Of a stretch of DNA of 64,000 bases, positions 9,230 through 17,565 are shown in pieces. Origin of the DNA: Candidatus Caenarcanales bacterium. GTDB lineage: Bacteria; Cyanobacteriota; Vampirovibrionia; LMEP-6097. Each line of letters begins with the position of its first letter. The first letter of the stretch is position 1. The position numbers were made by a program, and so were the translations under genes. The notes below the pieces were generated by a model that worked only from the letters and a program-made list of their open reading frames with translations, searched no databases and was not told the DNA's origin. The stretch is taken from assembly GCA_013216135.1 (NCBI GenBank), contig JABSOS010000007.1:101955-165954 (forward strand), in the 5' to 3' direction.

Positions 9230-10654
9230 ATAGTATTTACTTCAGCTATTAGTGCACCAGCTATAAATTTCACAGATTTAAGTGAGATCCGAACTGCTCT
9301 GGAAAAAAAAAGCTTTAAAAATTCAGTATTCAATAACTATGACTTTGATACTTTACACGCAAGGATTGATAAAGTTAGAAATACAGCTAAAGCTAAAGAT
9401 CCACGAATTGATATTCCGAAAAGACTTTTAACTAGACAAACTGAATATCGAGGTTGGATAGATATTTTTGCTGAACATAGTCCATCTCTGCTCACAGCTG
9501 CGATGAGAAATCTAAAATATTTTCAAGAAACAATTTTCAAATCAATTTTAAATTCAAGTATATTTTTTACAGCAGAAGGAGTCGGTGCTAAATTCCGGGA
9601 CATGAACTTCGAGCAGGAACTTAATGATCATGATTTTTCTAACCCAGAGCTTGCAAAAGAGCTTTTACTAAATTTTAAATTTGAAGATTTAAAAGACACG
9701 AAGTCTATGAATAGCGTTCTTCAAGAAAGACTGGAACAAGCTATAAACCATGAACTAATTCAAGCTGAAACCAAATCAGGCTCTGATAAAGAAAATCATT
9801 TCGAGAAAATAGAAAATATTAAGAACTTCTATACTGATGAATTAGAAATATCAGATAAATTAAGAGAAAAAATTAAAAAGTATAAAGAAAAAACATTCAT
9901 TGCTCAAAACAGTTACATGGGGATACTCACAGCAATAGTTCCATTTGTAACATTAATGTTTAGAAAGTATGCTCTCGGCGTAGATCGATTCACTGGTTCA
10001 ATGCACTATCTAAATAAAGATGAAGACAAGAAACTAGGAAACAAGGGTATTTTTACTAAAATGCAAATCTTTGGAACCATGGCTTCAGCTGCATTTTCAC
10101 CGATAGCGACTAGACTTGGTCTAAGTTTAATCAATAATTCAGATACTGAAAATGAATCTAAGCTTATTAAAGAACTCAGGAAGCAACTAAATCCAGATCT
10201 AGGTTTACATCCAAAGCAGGGTTCTATATTTTTATTTACCGCAATTCCGCACTGGATATCCAAACTAACAAACTTCCAAGGAATTTTAGAGTTAATAGAA
10301 GATGTCGCAAAGCTAAGCATCACCACTTCTTCACTCTTAATAGGTGACAGAGTCACAAACGGAAGACTTGCAAAAGTTGAAGATGATAAATTAGTTAAAG
10401 AGTTCAATGCAGAGCCTGGAATACTTTATTACAAGAATCCAGACAGTCCAGATTCTAAATTCCCTGAACAAGCTGACTATCAGCATATTAAAGAGAAAAC
10501 CAAAGACAATCCAGAATTAGAAGATGAAGCTATTAAAAGAACAGCAAATGTTTTTGCGCGAGGCTTTGCCGAGCATGCAGTGTTTACATTCTTTTCTAAG
10601 TTAGGAGTAAATAGCTTGATTAGACAGTTAAATAAGATTTTATTGCAGAATTGA
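9230..10654 (+). CDS. ORFan paralogue 2 of a tandem pair, non-canonical start
   Basis: The first ATG of the frame is at 9503, but homology to paralogue 1 continues in frame upstream through PKRLLTRQTEYRGWIDIFAEH and NNYDFDT, back to about 9330. The frame is closed by TAA at 9209-9211. There is no ATG, GTG or TTG between 9212 and 9503. A perfect AGGAGG at 9218-9223 is followed 6 bases later by ATA (9230), which I take as the likely start or a mutated one; this gives 474 residues against 488 in the paralogue. The shared hydrophobic core and FARGFAEHA end motif are intact. Function unknown. Confidence 0.65.
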   Translation: MVFTSAISAPAINFTDLSEIRTALEKKSFKNSVFNNYDFDTLHARIDKVRNTAKAKDPRIDIPKRLLTRQTEYRGWIDIFAEHSPSLLTAAMRNLKYFQETIFKSILNSSIFFTAEGVGAKFRDMNFEQELNDHDFSNPELAKELLLNFKFEDLKDTKSMNSVLQERLEQAINHELIQAETKSGSDKENHFEKIENIKNFYTDELEISDKLREKIKKYKEKTFIAQNSYMGILTAIVPFVTLMFRKYALGVDRFTGSMHYLNKDEDKKLGNKGIFTKMQIFGTMASAAFSPIATRLGLSLINNSDTENESKLIKELRKQLNPDLGLHPKQGSIFLFTAIPHWISKLTNFQGILELIEDVAKLSITTSSLLIGDRVTNGRLAKVEDDKLVKEFNAEPGILYYKNPDSPDSKFPEQADYQHIKEKTKDNPELEDEAIKRTANVFARGFAEHAVFTFFSKLGVNSLIRQLNKILLQN

Positions 10655-10674
10655 CATGCTATTATCTTACACCA

Positions 10675-11511
10675 ATGCGTAATACATTAGTTAATTCTCC
10701 ATCTCCACATAAAGCATTTCAGCATATAGTTTTAGATCATAAAACTCCAAGCCAGGAGCTGAGTTTCTGGCTAGATAAACTATTTAAGTTTAAACAACAG
10801 TTTTATATACCAGCAAATAGAGAGCCGTGGGAATCTGAGCAAAAAACAGGTTTCTTAAACCCTGGGATCAGTGTTCCAAGATCTACACCTATAATAGGTG
10901 CACTAAATTACAATCCTTCGGCTAGAGAAATGGCTGAAGAATTAACTAGAACACCAAATCAAAAAGATGCTCCCAATGAAATTCATATAGTTAGTGATAA
11001 AGATGAGAATATTTTAGCCTACTCTCATTTTGTACCTTTAGATAAAACAATACTTACAATTATCGATAATATTATAGAAGGGCAGACTAAAGAAACAGGA
11101 CAAAGAGGAGTTAACCTAGTAAAATCTTTAACTAATTTTATAATTACCAAAACTCCTTTAAATAGCTTCTCAGAGACTTCACTATCTATAATCAGAAACT
11201 TATTAAAGTTTAAAATGGAAAACCCTGAGATTAAATTGAAACCTATACAAAATTATGGAACAGCAATACTTCCAACAAAACAAGCTCGATTGGCTGCGAC
11301 ACAATTACTAGACTCTTTAATTAAAGATTTCAAAGAAAGAGGAATTACACATATTGCAGCTGGACATCATGAGCTTAACCGTCCTTCAGAAGCCATTCAG
11401 AAAAATAAAGGTTTTGAAAAAATATCAAAACCAATAAATCAATGGGGGTTTGGTCCATTCATTTCAACAATGAAGACAATCAGCAATACTAACACTCACA
11501 AAGATTCTTAA
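10675..11511 (+). CDS. Possible GNAT-type acetyltransferase
   Basis: About 278 residues from the ATG at 10675; a longer frame begins at TTG 10651, overlapping the preceding stop. The ATG is preferred because a TATTAT box (10660-10665) lies 9 bases before it. The C-terminal half has a helix-strand pattern like acetyl-CoA-binding GNAT proteins: ARLAATQLLDSLIKDFKERG, then ITHIAAGHHELNRPSEAIQ and KNKGFEKI (compare the usual N-x-x-A...GF). The N-terminal half is unassigned. It sits behind the tandem ORFan pair and converges on the helicase gene with a 23-base overlap. Family call is tentative. Confidence 0.4.
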   Translation: MRNTLVNSPSPHKAFQHIVLDHKTPSQELSFWLDKLFKFKQQFYIPANREPWESEQKTGFLNPGISVPRSTPIIGALNYNPSAREMAEELTRTPNQKDAPNEIHIVSDKDENILAYSHFVPLDKTILTIIDNIIEGQTKETGQRGVNLVKSLTNFIITKTPLNSFSETSLSIIRNLLKFKMENPEIKLKPIQNYGTAILPTKQARLAATQLLDSLIKDFKERGITHIAAGHHELNRPSEAIQKNKGFEKISKPINQWGFGPFISTMKTISNTNTHKDS

Positions 11512-14500
11512 ACTGGCAACGCTCACACTTCTTAACATCACTAGTCATTTCAAAATCATGACTAAAGACTTGCTTTTTAAAGACTTCTATTTCCTGCCTT
11601 AAAGCTTCTATATCTTCGTCTCGAACTATAATTCTATCTTTATAGAATTCCCCCTCACGATCTTGCTGGACAAAGTCCAGCTCACCAGAAATCATTCTAT
11701 ATTTAAAAGTTCCTTCTTTTAAACCCAGATCACAGAGCAGTTGATAGAAAACTATCTGTCTATGATAATCAGCGCCAGCTTTTAAAGCTAAGCGCTTAGA
11801 AGCTGGGTTACCAGTTTTATAATCTACAACATTTACTGTCTTAGCGACTGGATCTAAAACCTCAACTTTATCGATTTTACCGGTAAGTTTAATACCATTA
11901 AACTCTAAACTTTTATGGTCAAACTCAAGCTCTGTCTTAGTTATAAAGTTAGAGCTATATTTATCATAATATTTACTTAAAGCATCCTTCCCTAAACTTA
12001 GTGAATCCTCATAGTCTTTTTCATCTAAGAATTCAGCCTTTAAATACTTCTCAAAAGATTCTATTAATCGAGCTTTATAAAAACCATGATTAATTTCTTG
12101 CTCAGGGTTTTGACTAACACCATCTTTCTTAAGTAGTGTAAAAATCTCATAAAGAGAGTTATGTACAGCTGTACCGAAGCTAGCGTGCTTACTTTTAGCA
12201 GAAGGGACTCTTAGAATATGCTGGTAATAAAACTTACGTGAGCAGCCTAAAAAAGTATTCAGGTGAGTAACAGATAGTTTATAGTCAGCAAGAATCTTTT
12301 CAAGTAAAAGTTTATCGAGTGGAAATTCCTTTTCTTTACTAGGTTTAAGAAAAGCAAGATTCTTCTCTATTAAAGACTTATAAAGCTCTTCTGCACTTTG
12401 ATCTTGGGCACCACTGATCTCAGTCATATTATTCAAACTAAGCTGTTCTTTATTTCTATAAGTCTTTAGCTCTTCTATAAAAATAGATGGTGTCACATCC
12501 TTTCCTTGACCATCTTTCTGATAATAATTTAGATGCAATTCTTTTTTAGCTCTAGTCATAGCCACAAAAAACAAACGCCTTTCTTCTTCATTGATACTTT
12601 CTTTCGTTTGCATAGCAACTTCAGTCACTAAACATGGTGGAAGCTTTAGCTTAGAAAAAGAACGAGGATTACCCCAGACTTTATCGATACATTTATGCAT
12701 AAAGACATGCTCAAACTCGAGTCCTTTAGATTTGTGTGCTGTCATGATTTGAACGACATCAGCTAAAACTTCTTCACTTTTATTAGCAAGACTTAAACGA
12801 TTTTCTCTGAGTAAGTCTACGTGCTTAATAAAATCCTCAAGCTTATAAATATCTAAAACAGAACCTGAATCATGATAAGTTTTTCTAATTTTCTGAGCAC
12901 GCTGAAGATCTTTAATCTCACTAAAGAGTTCATTTAAGCTCTGTAAATTAGTTAAATCCTCATCAGTATTTAAAACGAAGTCTAAATACTTAAACTCATG
13001 AATAAGTTCTTCAAACAATTCATCTAGATAAGTATTAAAAGATCTTTGATGAAAATCTAAGATTTTTTTAGCAAAGCCTTTAAACATCTCATCTTCAAGC
13101 ATAATCTCTATAAGACTTAGCTCCGAATCACGGTTTTGCTTATGTAGTTGCCATAGTTTTTCTAGCGAAAAAGGGGAAGCCTTTTCAAGACTCTTAAAAA
13201 TAAAGTCATAATGCAAAAGATTAAAAAGTAAATAGCTATGAGCTTTAGGCTTAGCTATAACTCTCATTAAATCTAACAATTGAGCAATATAGATATCATC
13301 TAAAATATTTTTATTCGTGTATGACTTGAAAGGAATATTTGATCTTTGAAACAAATCAGCAAGCTCAATGACATCTTTATTACTCCTTACTAAGACAGCT
13401 ATCTCTGAAGCAGCAGTTTCAGACTTAATAAGATCTTTAATGCTGTTTACAAGAAAAAACATTTCAGAACCATGGTCTTTATGGATATTAATATTTACTG
13501 GCTTTAAATTAAAATCTGTTCTTTGGGATTGAAGTTTTTTATCTAATCCCTCGATCAAATCAGTCACTCTGTCTTGATTATGACTCACTAAATGGTGAGA
13601 TAAATCCAAAATATTTTGCTGACTTCGGTAATTTTTATTTAAGCAAACCACTTGGATAGTATTTCTAAAAGTTCTGTAGAAAGAACTGACATTTTCCAGT
13701 GATGCTCCTTGAAATTTATAGATAGATTGATCATCATCCCCTACAACGAAGATATTTGCTTGGTCTTGATAGTAAGATGTCAGCAAGTCTAATATCGCCT
13801 TCTGGGAGCCATTAGTATCCTGATATTCATCAACTAATACGTATTGAAACTGTTCTTGATATTTAGCAAGTATATTTTCTTTCTGACTATGCTTAGTATC
13901 ATCAGAGCTAGTATTTAAAGCATCAGCAAATGCCTTAATCACGAAAAGAATCATATCTTCAAAGTCATATAGCTTTCTTTCACTAAAAACCCTCAAATAT
14001 CCCTTATAGATAGCGAGTAAATCGTATTGTTTACTCAGTTCTTTAGAAAATTTCTCATAAAAATCCTTAACGAGCTTCTTAAACTCTGCGATTTTAGTAG
14101 AATGGGACCAAAATTTCCTAAAAGTAATGATGTACTTAACAAGTAATGGCTTAAAAACCAAGTCATCAGCTAGTGATTTCACTGCTTGTGATAAATTATC
14201 AACAAAAACGATACAATCTTCCTCCTTCAGCTTTCTAGCATTTTGGGAGATAAAAGCTTCAATGTCAGCTCCAAACTGCTCAATAAAGAACTCAAAGCTT
14301 TTAATTCCATTCTCAAGTTCTTCTGGCTTTATAGATTCGCGTTTTAGGAGCTTGATGTTATTCAAGATCTCACCTTTATACATGTAAGGATCTCCGAATG
14401 GCTTCAAGAGGCTTTTAGCCTCCAACTGAGAAATTAAAGTCTCTATAATCTCTATCTGCTCTACTTCTGAAACTGAACTTAAATTCGGGAAGATTTCTGG

Positions 14501-14857
14501 ATTCTCCTGGATAATTTCATTACAAAAAGAATGAAAAGTGTGAATCCGAACATAATAAGCTGGAGTTCCTATGATCGAAATCAGGCGATTACGCATCGCA
14601 ACAACACCACTTTCAGTAAATGTAAGACAGAGAATGTTCTCTGGATTCATTTGCAAATCAGGATTATTAAGAATATTAGCAATACGCGTAGCTAGAACCT
14701 GAGTTTTACCAGTTCCAGGACCAGCTAAAACCATTACTGGACCTTCTGTTTGATCAACAGCTTGTCTCTGTTCTGGGTTTAATTTATTTAGATTTTCCAG
14801 GAATTTTTCTTGAGGGTTTTCTTCTAAAATATTCTCTTTTGTTTCTGTAGACTGCAT
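11489..14857 (-). CDS. UvrD/Rep-family helicase fused to Fe-S PD-(D/E)XK nuclease
   Basis: 1122 residues. Superfamily 1 helicase motifs in order: Walker A AGPGTGKT (45-52), LVDEYQDT, VVGDDDQSIYKFQGA, NYRSQQNIL, TAHKSKGLEFEHV and EERRLFFVAMTRAKKEL. The last 280 residues form a RecB-type nuclease: GTAVHNSLYEIF, KIDKVE and VVDYKTG, framed by one cysteine (LGCSRKFYYQ) and a cluster CERCQFKNLCEC at the very end, the layout of the 4Fe-4S-stapled nuclease of AddB/AdnB-like enzymes. Likely processes double-strand ends for recombination. A TATACT box lies 8 bases before the ATG. Confidence 0.85.
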   Translation of the reverse strand: MQSTETKENILEENPQEKFLENLNKLNPEQRQAVDQTEGPVMVLAGPGTGKTQVLATRIANILNNPDLQMNPENILCLTFTESGVVAMRNRLISIIGTPAYYVRIHTFHSFCNEIIQENPEIFPNLSSVSEVEQIEIIETLISQLEAKSLLKPFGDPYMYKGEILNNIKLLKRESIKPEELENGIKSFEFFIEQFGADIEAFISQNARKLKEEDCIVFVDNLSQAVKSLADDLVFKPLLVKYIITFRKFWSHSTKIAEFKKLVKDFYEKFSKELSKQYDLLAIYKGYLRVFSERKLYDFEDMILFVIKAFADALNTSSDDTKHSQKENILAKYQEQFQYVLVDEYQDTNGSQKAILDLLTSYYQDQANIFVVGDDDQSIYKFQGASLENVSSFYRTFRNTIQVVCLNKNYRSQQNILDLSHHLVSHNQDRVTDLIEGLDKKLQSQRTDFNLKPVNINIHKDHGSEMFFLVNSIKDLIKSETAASEIAVLVRSNKDVIELADLFQRSNIPFKSYTNKNILDDIYIAQLLDLMRVIAKPKAHSYLLFNLLHYDFIFKSLEKASPFSLEKLWQLHKQNRDSELSLIEIMLEDEMFKGFAKKILDFHQRSFNTYLDELFEELIHEFKYLDFVLNTDEDLTNLQSLNELFSEIKDLQRAQKIRKTYHDSGSVLDIYKLEDFIKHVDLLRENRLSLANKSEEVLADVVQIMTAHKSKGLEFEHVFMHKCIDKVWGNPRSFSKLKLPPCLVTEVAMQTKESINEEERRLFFVAMTRAKKELHLNYYQKDGQGKDVTPSIFIEELKTYRNKEQLSLNNMTEISGAQDQSAEELYKSLIEKNLAFLKPSKEKEFPLDKLLLEKILADYKLSVTHLNTFLGCSRKFYYQHILRVPSAKSKHASFGTAVHNSLYEIFTLLKKDGVSQNPEQEINHGFYKARLIESFEKYLKAEFLDEKDYEDSLSLGKDALSKYYDKYSSNFITKTELEFDHKSLEFNGIKLTGKIDKVEVLDPVAKTVNVVDYKTGNPASKRLALKAGADYHRQIVFYQLLCDLGLKEGTFKYRMISGELDFVQQDREGEFYKDRIIVRDEDIEALRQEIEVFKKQVFSHDFEMTSDVKKCERCQFKNLCEC

Positions 14858-14865
14858 TAGCTATA

Positions 14866-14871
14866 AGTATA
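14866..14871 (-). promoter_or_regulatory. -10 box for the helicase-nuclease gene, probably leaderless
   Basis: On the minus strand TATACT is followed by 8 bases and the ATG at 14857. No Shine-Dalgarno lies in the gap. Confidence 0.5.
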
Positions 14872-14896
14872 GCGTGGTGAATTTAGATTAGAAATC

Positions 14897-14916
14897 AATT
14901 GCGTTTTTCCGCAATT
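14897..14916 (+). promoter_or_regulatory. Hairpin in the leader of the first small membrane module
   Basis: AATTGCG pairs with CGCAATT across a 6-base loop TTTTTC and is followed by TTTC. It could be a weak terminator/attenuator or a binding site. The TTTTTCCGCAA part recurs in inverted sense before the second module (42513-42523). Confidence 0.35.
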
Positions 14917-14955
14917 TTTCAGATACAAAGAAAATACTTGCGAAAATATTTACCT

Positions 14956-15219
14956 ATGAACTCAAAAACAAAAGCTGATTTTGAGAAATCTGAAGTATAC
15001 AGAGCAGAGAGTTTTAGAAACCTTGGTTATGTTTTGGCAACTCCAATATCTGCACAAATTTTCTCATTACTTGTTTATCCCAAAGAGTATTCAATTAACT
15101 TTAATTCTAAATATCTCTATATTTCTTGCTTACTATTACTTTTAGGCATAGAATTAGTAAATAGAGGTTATAACCTTCTAATTGATTATGAGAAAAAGGG
15201 GACAAGATTAAAATTATAG
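14956..15219 (+). CDS. Small two-helix membrane protein, module copy 1, gene A
   Basis: 87 residues from the ATG at 14956; an in-frame earlier start at 14899 would add residues from the hairpin leader and is less likely. Two hydrophobic segments (GYVLATPISAQIFSLLV and YLYISCLLLLLGIELV) with a charged start and a basic/acidic tail. Architecture and spacing match the small protein at 42568: charged N-terminus, R-x-L/A-x-F/Y-x-L helix containing a Pro, second helix, then a Y-x-I/L-L/K...E-K tail. The stop overlaps the frame of gene B by two bases. Holin, toxin or transporter subunit are all possible; nothing proves one. Confidence 0.55.
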   Translation: MNSKTKADFEKSEVYRAESFRNLGYVLATPISAQIFSLLVYPKEYSINFNSKYLYISCLLLLLGIELVNRGYNLLIDYEKKGTRLKL

Positions 15220-15392
15220 TTACTGATCAAACTGAATCTTTTATAGCTCTAGTAATTGGAATTACTCTTTTCCTTACCGCAATATCAAAGATGCTCTACA
15301 GAGACTTTAAAATTCAAAAAGAAAGAAAGTATATTGAGCAAGAAACTACATTTCTAGAATTCCTAAGAAAAGACTCTTTATTCTTCTCTTAA
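15216..15392 (+). CDS. Small one-helix membrane protein, module copy 1, gene B
   Basis: An open frame of about 58 residues with one membrane segment (FIALVIGITLFLTAISKML) and a charged C-terminal tail. It has no ATG, GTG or TTG start. The frame overlaps the end of gene A as ATAG (ATA over TAG), just where the second module has ATGA (ATG over TGA), so ATA at 15216 is the likely start. The purine stretch AAAAAGGGGA 15-20 bases before it could be a weak ribosome site. Alternatively one extra base in the A5/G4 run at 15193-15201 would fuse A and B. The stop overlaps the convergent HAD gene. Confidence 0.45.
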   Translation: MVTDQTESFIALVIGITLFLTAISKMLYRDFKIQKERKYIEQETTFLEFLRKDSLFFS

Positions 15393-16114
15393 ACCTCAGC
15401 TAAAAAACTTCCACTCACCACCCTTGCTAAAGTCTTCAAATCAGGAACTTCCAAATCAGGCTTAACTTGAGCGGAGAGAGCAACTCCAGTACCAGGTTTC
15501 ACAGATTTTCTATTAACCCAAATATTAGTAATCCCCATAGCCTTAGCTGGAACTATATCGTGGAACTTCGACTGTGCGACGTGAATAATTTGATTCTTTT
15601 TAATCCCATAATTATCGTTAAGATACTTAAGCATATACTCAAAGTTACTTAGAGATGGTTTATATGAACCAATATCTTCAGCCGTTAAAACCCAGTCCAG
15701 TTCTTCTTCTAAAAGACACGCACTAATATCAAAAAGTTTATTTTCAATATTCGTAAGTGGACCCATCTTATAGTGTCTCTTTAAAGATCTAATCGCAGAG
15801 ACAGTATCAGAAAAAGGAACCCATAAATGAAAATTCTTAGATAAAACATCAGCTTCTCTTTCAGAGACTTCAAAGTTATATTTTTCAGCAAACTTTCTCA
15901 CGACTCCATTTAAAATCTTGGAGTAAATTTTGAATTCACCATGCTCTAAGTCATGCTCAAACTTAGCGTAAGATTCTAAAATCTCAGCGTCACTAATTGA
16001 AACATTCTTAGACTTAAAAAGCATTTTTAAAGATTTTAAAATCCCCGCTTCCCAGTCAATGAAAGTACCATAACAGTCAAAAGTTAAAGCCTTAAATCTT
16101 GTGAAATCCAGCAT
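15389..16114 (-). CDS. HAD-superfamily hydrolase (haloacid dehalogenase-like)
   Basis: 241 residues. Motif I is DCYGT at about residue 14 (FDCYGTFIDWEAG), typical of type II haloacid dehalogenases and related phosphatases with nucleophile Asp. A Thr in PLTNIE serves as motif II, Lys in SYKPSLSNFEYML as motif III, and a degenerate motif IV region follows (HVAQSKFHDIVPAKAMG with VNR). Substrate cannot be told; the family acts on haloacids or phosphate esters. A TATAGT box is 6 bases before the ATG. Confidence 0.75.
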   Translation of the reverse strand: MLDFTRFKALTFDCYGTFIDWEAGILKSLKMLFKSKNVSISDAEILESYAKFEHDLEHGEFKIYSKILNGVVRKFAEKYNFEVSEREADVLSKNFHLWVPFSDTVSAIRSLKRHYKMGPLTNIENKLFDISACLLEEELDWVLTAEDIGSYKPSLSNFEYMLKYLNDNYGIKKNQIIHVAQSKFHDIVPAKAMGITNIWVNRKSVKPGTGVALSAQVKPDLEVPDLKTLARVVSGSFLAEV

Positions 16115-16120
16115 ATAAAT

Positions 16121-16126
16121 ACTATA
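16121..16126 (-). promoter_or_regulatory. -10 box for the HAD gene, probably leaderless
   Basis: Minus-strand TATAGT, 6 bases before the ATG at 16114, with no Shine-Dalgarno. Confidence 0.5.
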
Positions 16127-16217
16127 AGACCTACAACCTTAAAAAGTATAAAGAAAGGATAAAATGCCACAAAATATTAAGATAATATTAGCTTTACCCA
16201 CAAATACCCCTATTATC

Positions 16218-16246
16218 TTGACAGAGTGGCGATACGCCTATAGAAT
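16218..16246 (+). promoter_or_regulatory. Consensus sigma-70 type promoter
   Basis: TTGACA (16218-16223), 17-base spacer, TAGAAT (16241-16246). The spacer contains the inverted repeat GGCG-ATA-CGCC. It drives the small ORFan at 16283. The -35 overlaps an inverted AAGATAAT box (ATTATCTT, 16212-16219), and a direct copy TTAAGATAAT lies at 16177-16186. Confidence 0.8.
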
Positions 16247-16282
16247 AAGGAACTTAAGATATTTTCAAAGGAGAGAATGAGA

Positions 16283-16654
16283 ATGAATATTAAATTAAAC
16301 ACTGAGAAGTTACCCCAGGACCAGCTTAATAACAGCAAAAGTCAAATTGAAGCAAGCGAACTTCAACATGGTCATCATATAACTAAAACAAAATTAGAAA
16401 AAACAAGGGAAAGTATCAAAGCAGCTCTTATAGATATTGATAATAGTCACGATCTAGAAACTCAGTTAAATTTTCGAATCAGGGAGAATAATAAACATAT
16501 TCATAATAACCCTGACAAAACAAGCCCTGAAGTTAAGCAAGCTCAACTTAACATAATAGTACTAGAAGAAATGCTTAAGAATCCAGAGGATTATATTGAC
16601 CAGGATAGAATTGAGAAAAAGAGAAAACTAAATCAAAACTTACATAAAGTGTAA
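16283..16654 (+). CDS. Small charged helical ORFan
   Basis: About 123 residues from the ATG at 16283. An ATG at 16277 is too close to AAAGGAGAG (16267-16275); the second ATG has correct spacing. The product is highly charged, helical, without membrane segments. Its end, KNPEDYIDQDRIEKK, weakly resembles EDPEGYVDKKMNEGG at the end of the ORFan at 57811. It has one of the best promoters in the window and a good ribosome site, so it may be strongly expressed. Function unknown. Confidence 0.65.
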   Translation: MNIKLNTEKLPQDQLNNSKSQIEASELQHGHHITKTKLEKTRESIKAALIDIDNSHDLETQLNFRIRENNKHIHNNPDKTSPEVKQAQLNIIVLEEMLKNPEDYIDQDRIEKKRKLNQNLHKV

Positions 16655-16666
16655 TAAAATCCTAAA

Positions 16667-17524
16667 TTAAACCTTCAACTCCAAACTAACCGGACAATGA
16701 TCCGAACCTTCGACTTCACTTAAAATATCTGCTGAATGCACTTTTGGCAGTACAGAAGAAGAAACGAAAAAGTAATCAATCCTCCAGCCTACGTTTCTCT
16801 TTCTAGCAGCGGTTCTGTAACTCCACCACGTGTACTTATCAGGCTCGTCTTTATGAAAATGCCTAAAAGTATCTATGTAACCCATTTCTACTAAACTATC
16901 TAAGTAATCACGCTCTTCTCTAATAAAACCAGAGGTCTTAGTATTATCCTTAGGGCGAGCAAGATCAATCTCATTATGCGCAGTATTATAATCACCAGTA
17001 ATGATAATATTTGGCTGAATCTCTCCAAACTCTTTTAGATACTCCAAAAAGAAGTCATAAAAACGAAGTTTGAATTGATATCTTTCATCATTTGCACCAC
17101 CATTAGGAAAGTAAATATTAAAAAGACTAAAGCTAAATTCGTCACTGAGTTTATGCTTACTATGAATCACACGTCCTTCTGAATTAAAAGCTTCTATTAA
17201 AGAATGGTCCATATTTAATTTTTCAGCGACTTTAGCTGAAATCTCAGGATTAAAACCATTGATAATATCTTCTGGTTTTAAGTCCTCTGAGAAAAAACTA
17301 GCTACCCCTGAATAACCTTTACGCTCAGCACTATTAAAGTGAGTTACTGGATATTTATCAAACTTAGTTAAATCTTCACCAAGCTGCTCAGGCTGTGCCT
17401 TAGTTTCTTGAAAGCAAAGCACATCACAACCAGAAGCTTCAAGCCAGTCATGGAAACCCTTTTTCGCTACAGCTCTAATTCCATTAACATTCCAACTACA
17501 AAGTTTTAAAGTCTTATCTGCCAT
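16667..17524 (-). CDS. xth: Exodeoxyribonuclease III (AP endonuclease)
   Basis: 285 residues of the exonuclease-endonuclease-phosphatase fold. Start motif LCSWNVNGIRAVAKKGF, metal-binding Glu in CFQETKA, catalytic GDYNTAHNEIDLARP and the final SDHCPVSLEL are all present, typical of ExoIII/ExoA. It cuts DNA at abasic sites and trims 3' blocks in base excision repair. Length matches the family. Divergent from tsaD with 41 bases between; a TAGAAT box (minus, 17538-17543) lies 13 bases before the ATG. Confidence 0.92.
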   Translation of the reverse strand: MADKTLKLCSWNVNGIRAVAKKGFHDWLEASGCDVLCFQETKAQPEQLGEDLTKFDKYPVTHFNSAERKGYSGVASFFSEDLKPEDIINGFNPEISAKVAEKLNMDHSLIEAFNSEGRVIHSKHKLSDEFSFSLFNIYFPNGGANDERYQFKLRFYDFFLEYLKEFGEIQPNIIITGDYNTAHNEIDLARPKDNTKTSGFIREERDYLDSLVEMGYIDTFRHFHKDEPDKYTWWSYRTAARKRNVGWRIDYFFVSSSVLPKVHSADILSEVEGSDHCPVSLELKV

Positions 17525-17552
17525 AATTTCTGTGAAAATTCTAGCATTTAGC

Positions 17553-17558
17553 TAAAAT
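17553..17558 (+). promoter_or_regulatory. -10 box for tsaD, probably leaderless
   Basis: TAAAAT 7 bases before the GTG at 17566; no ribosome site. The divergent xth promoter box lies 10 bases away, so the two promoters share this short gap. Confidence 0.5.
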
Positions 17559-17565
17559 TAACTGG

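Noticed and set aside
10006..10407. 133-residue minus-strand ORF
   Set aside because: Lies antisense within paralogue 2, which is supported by homology.
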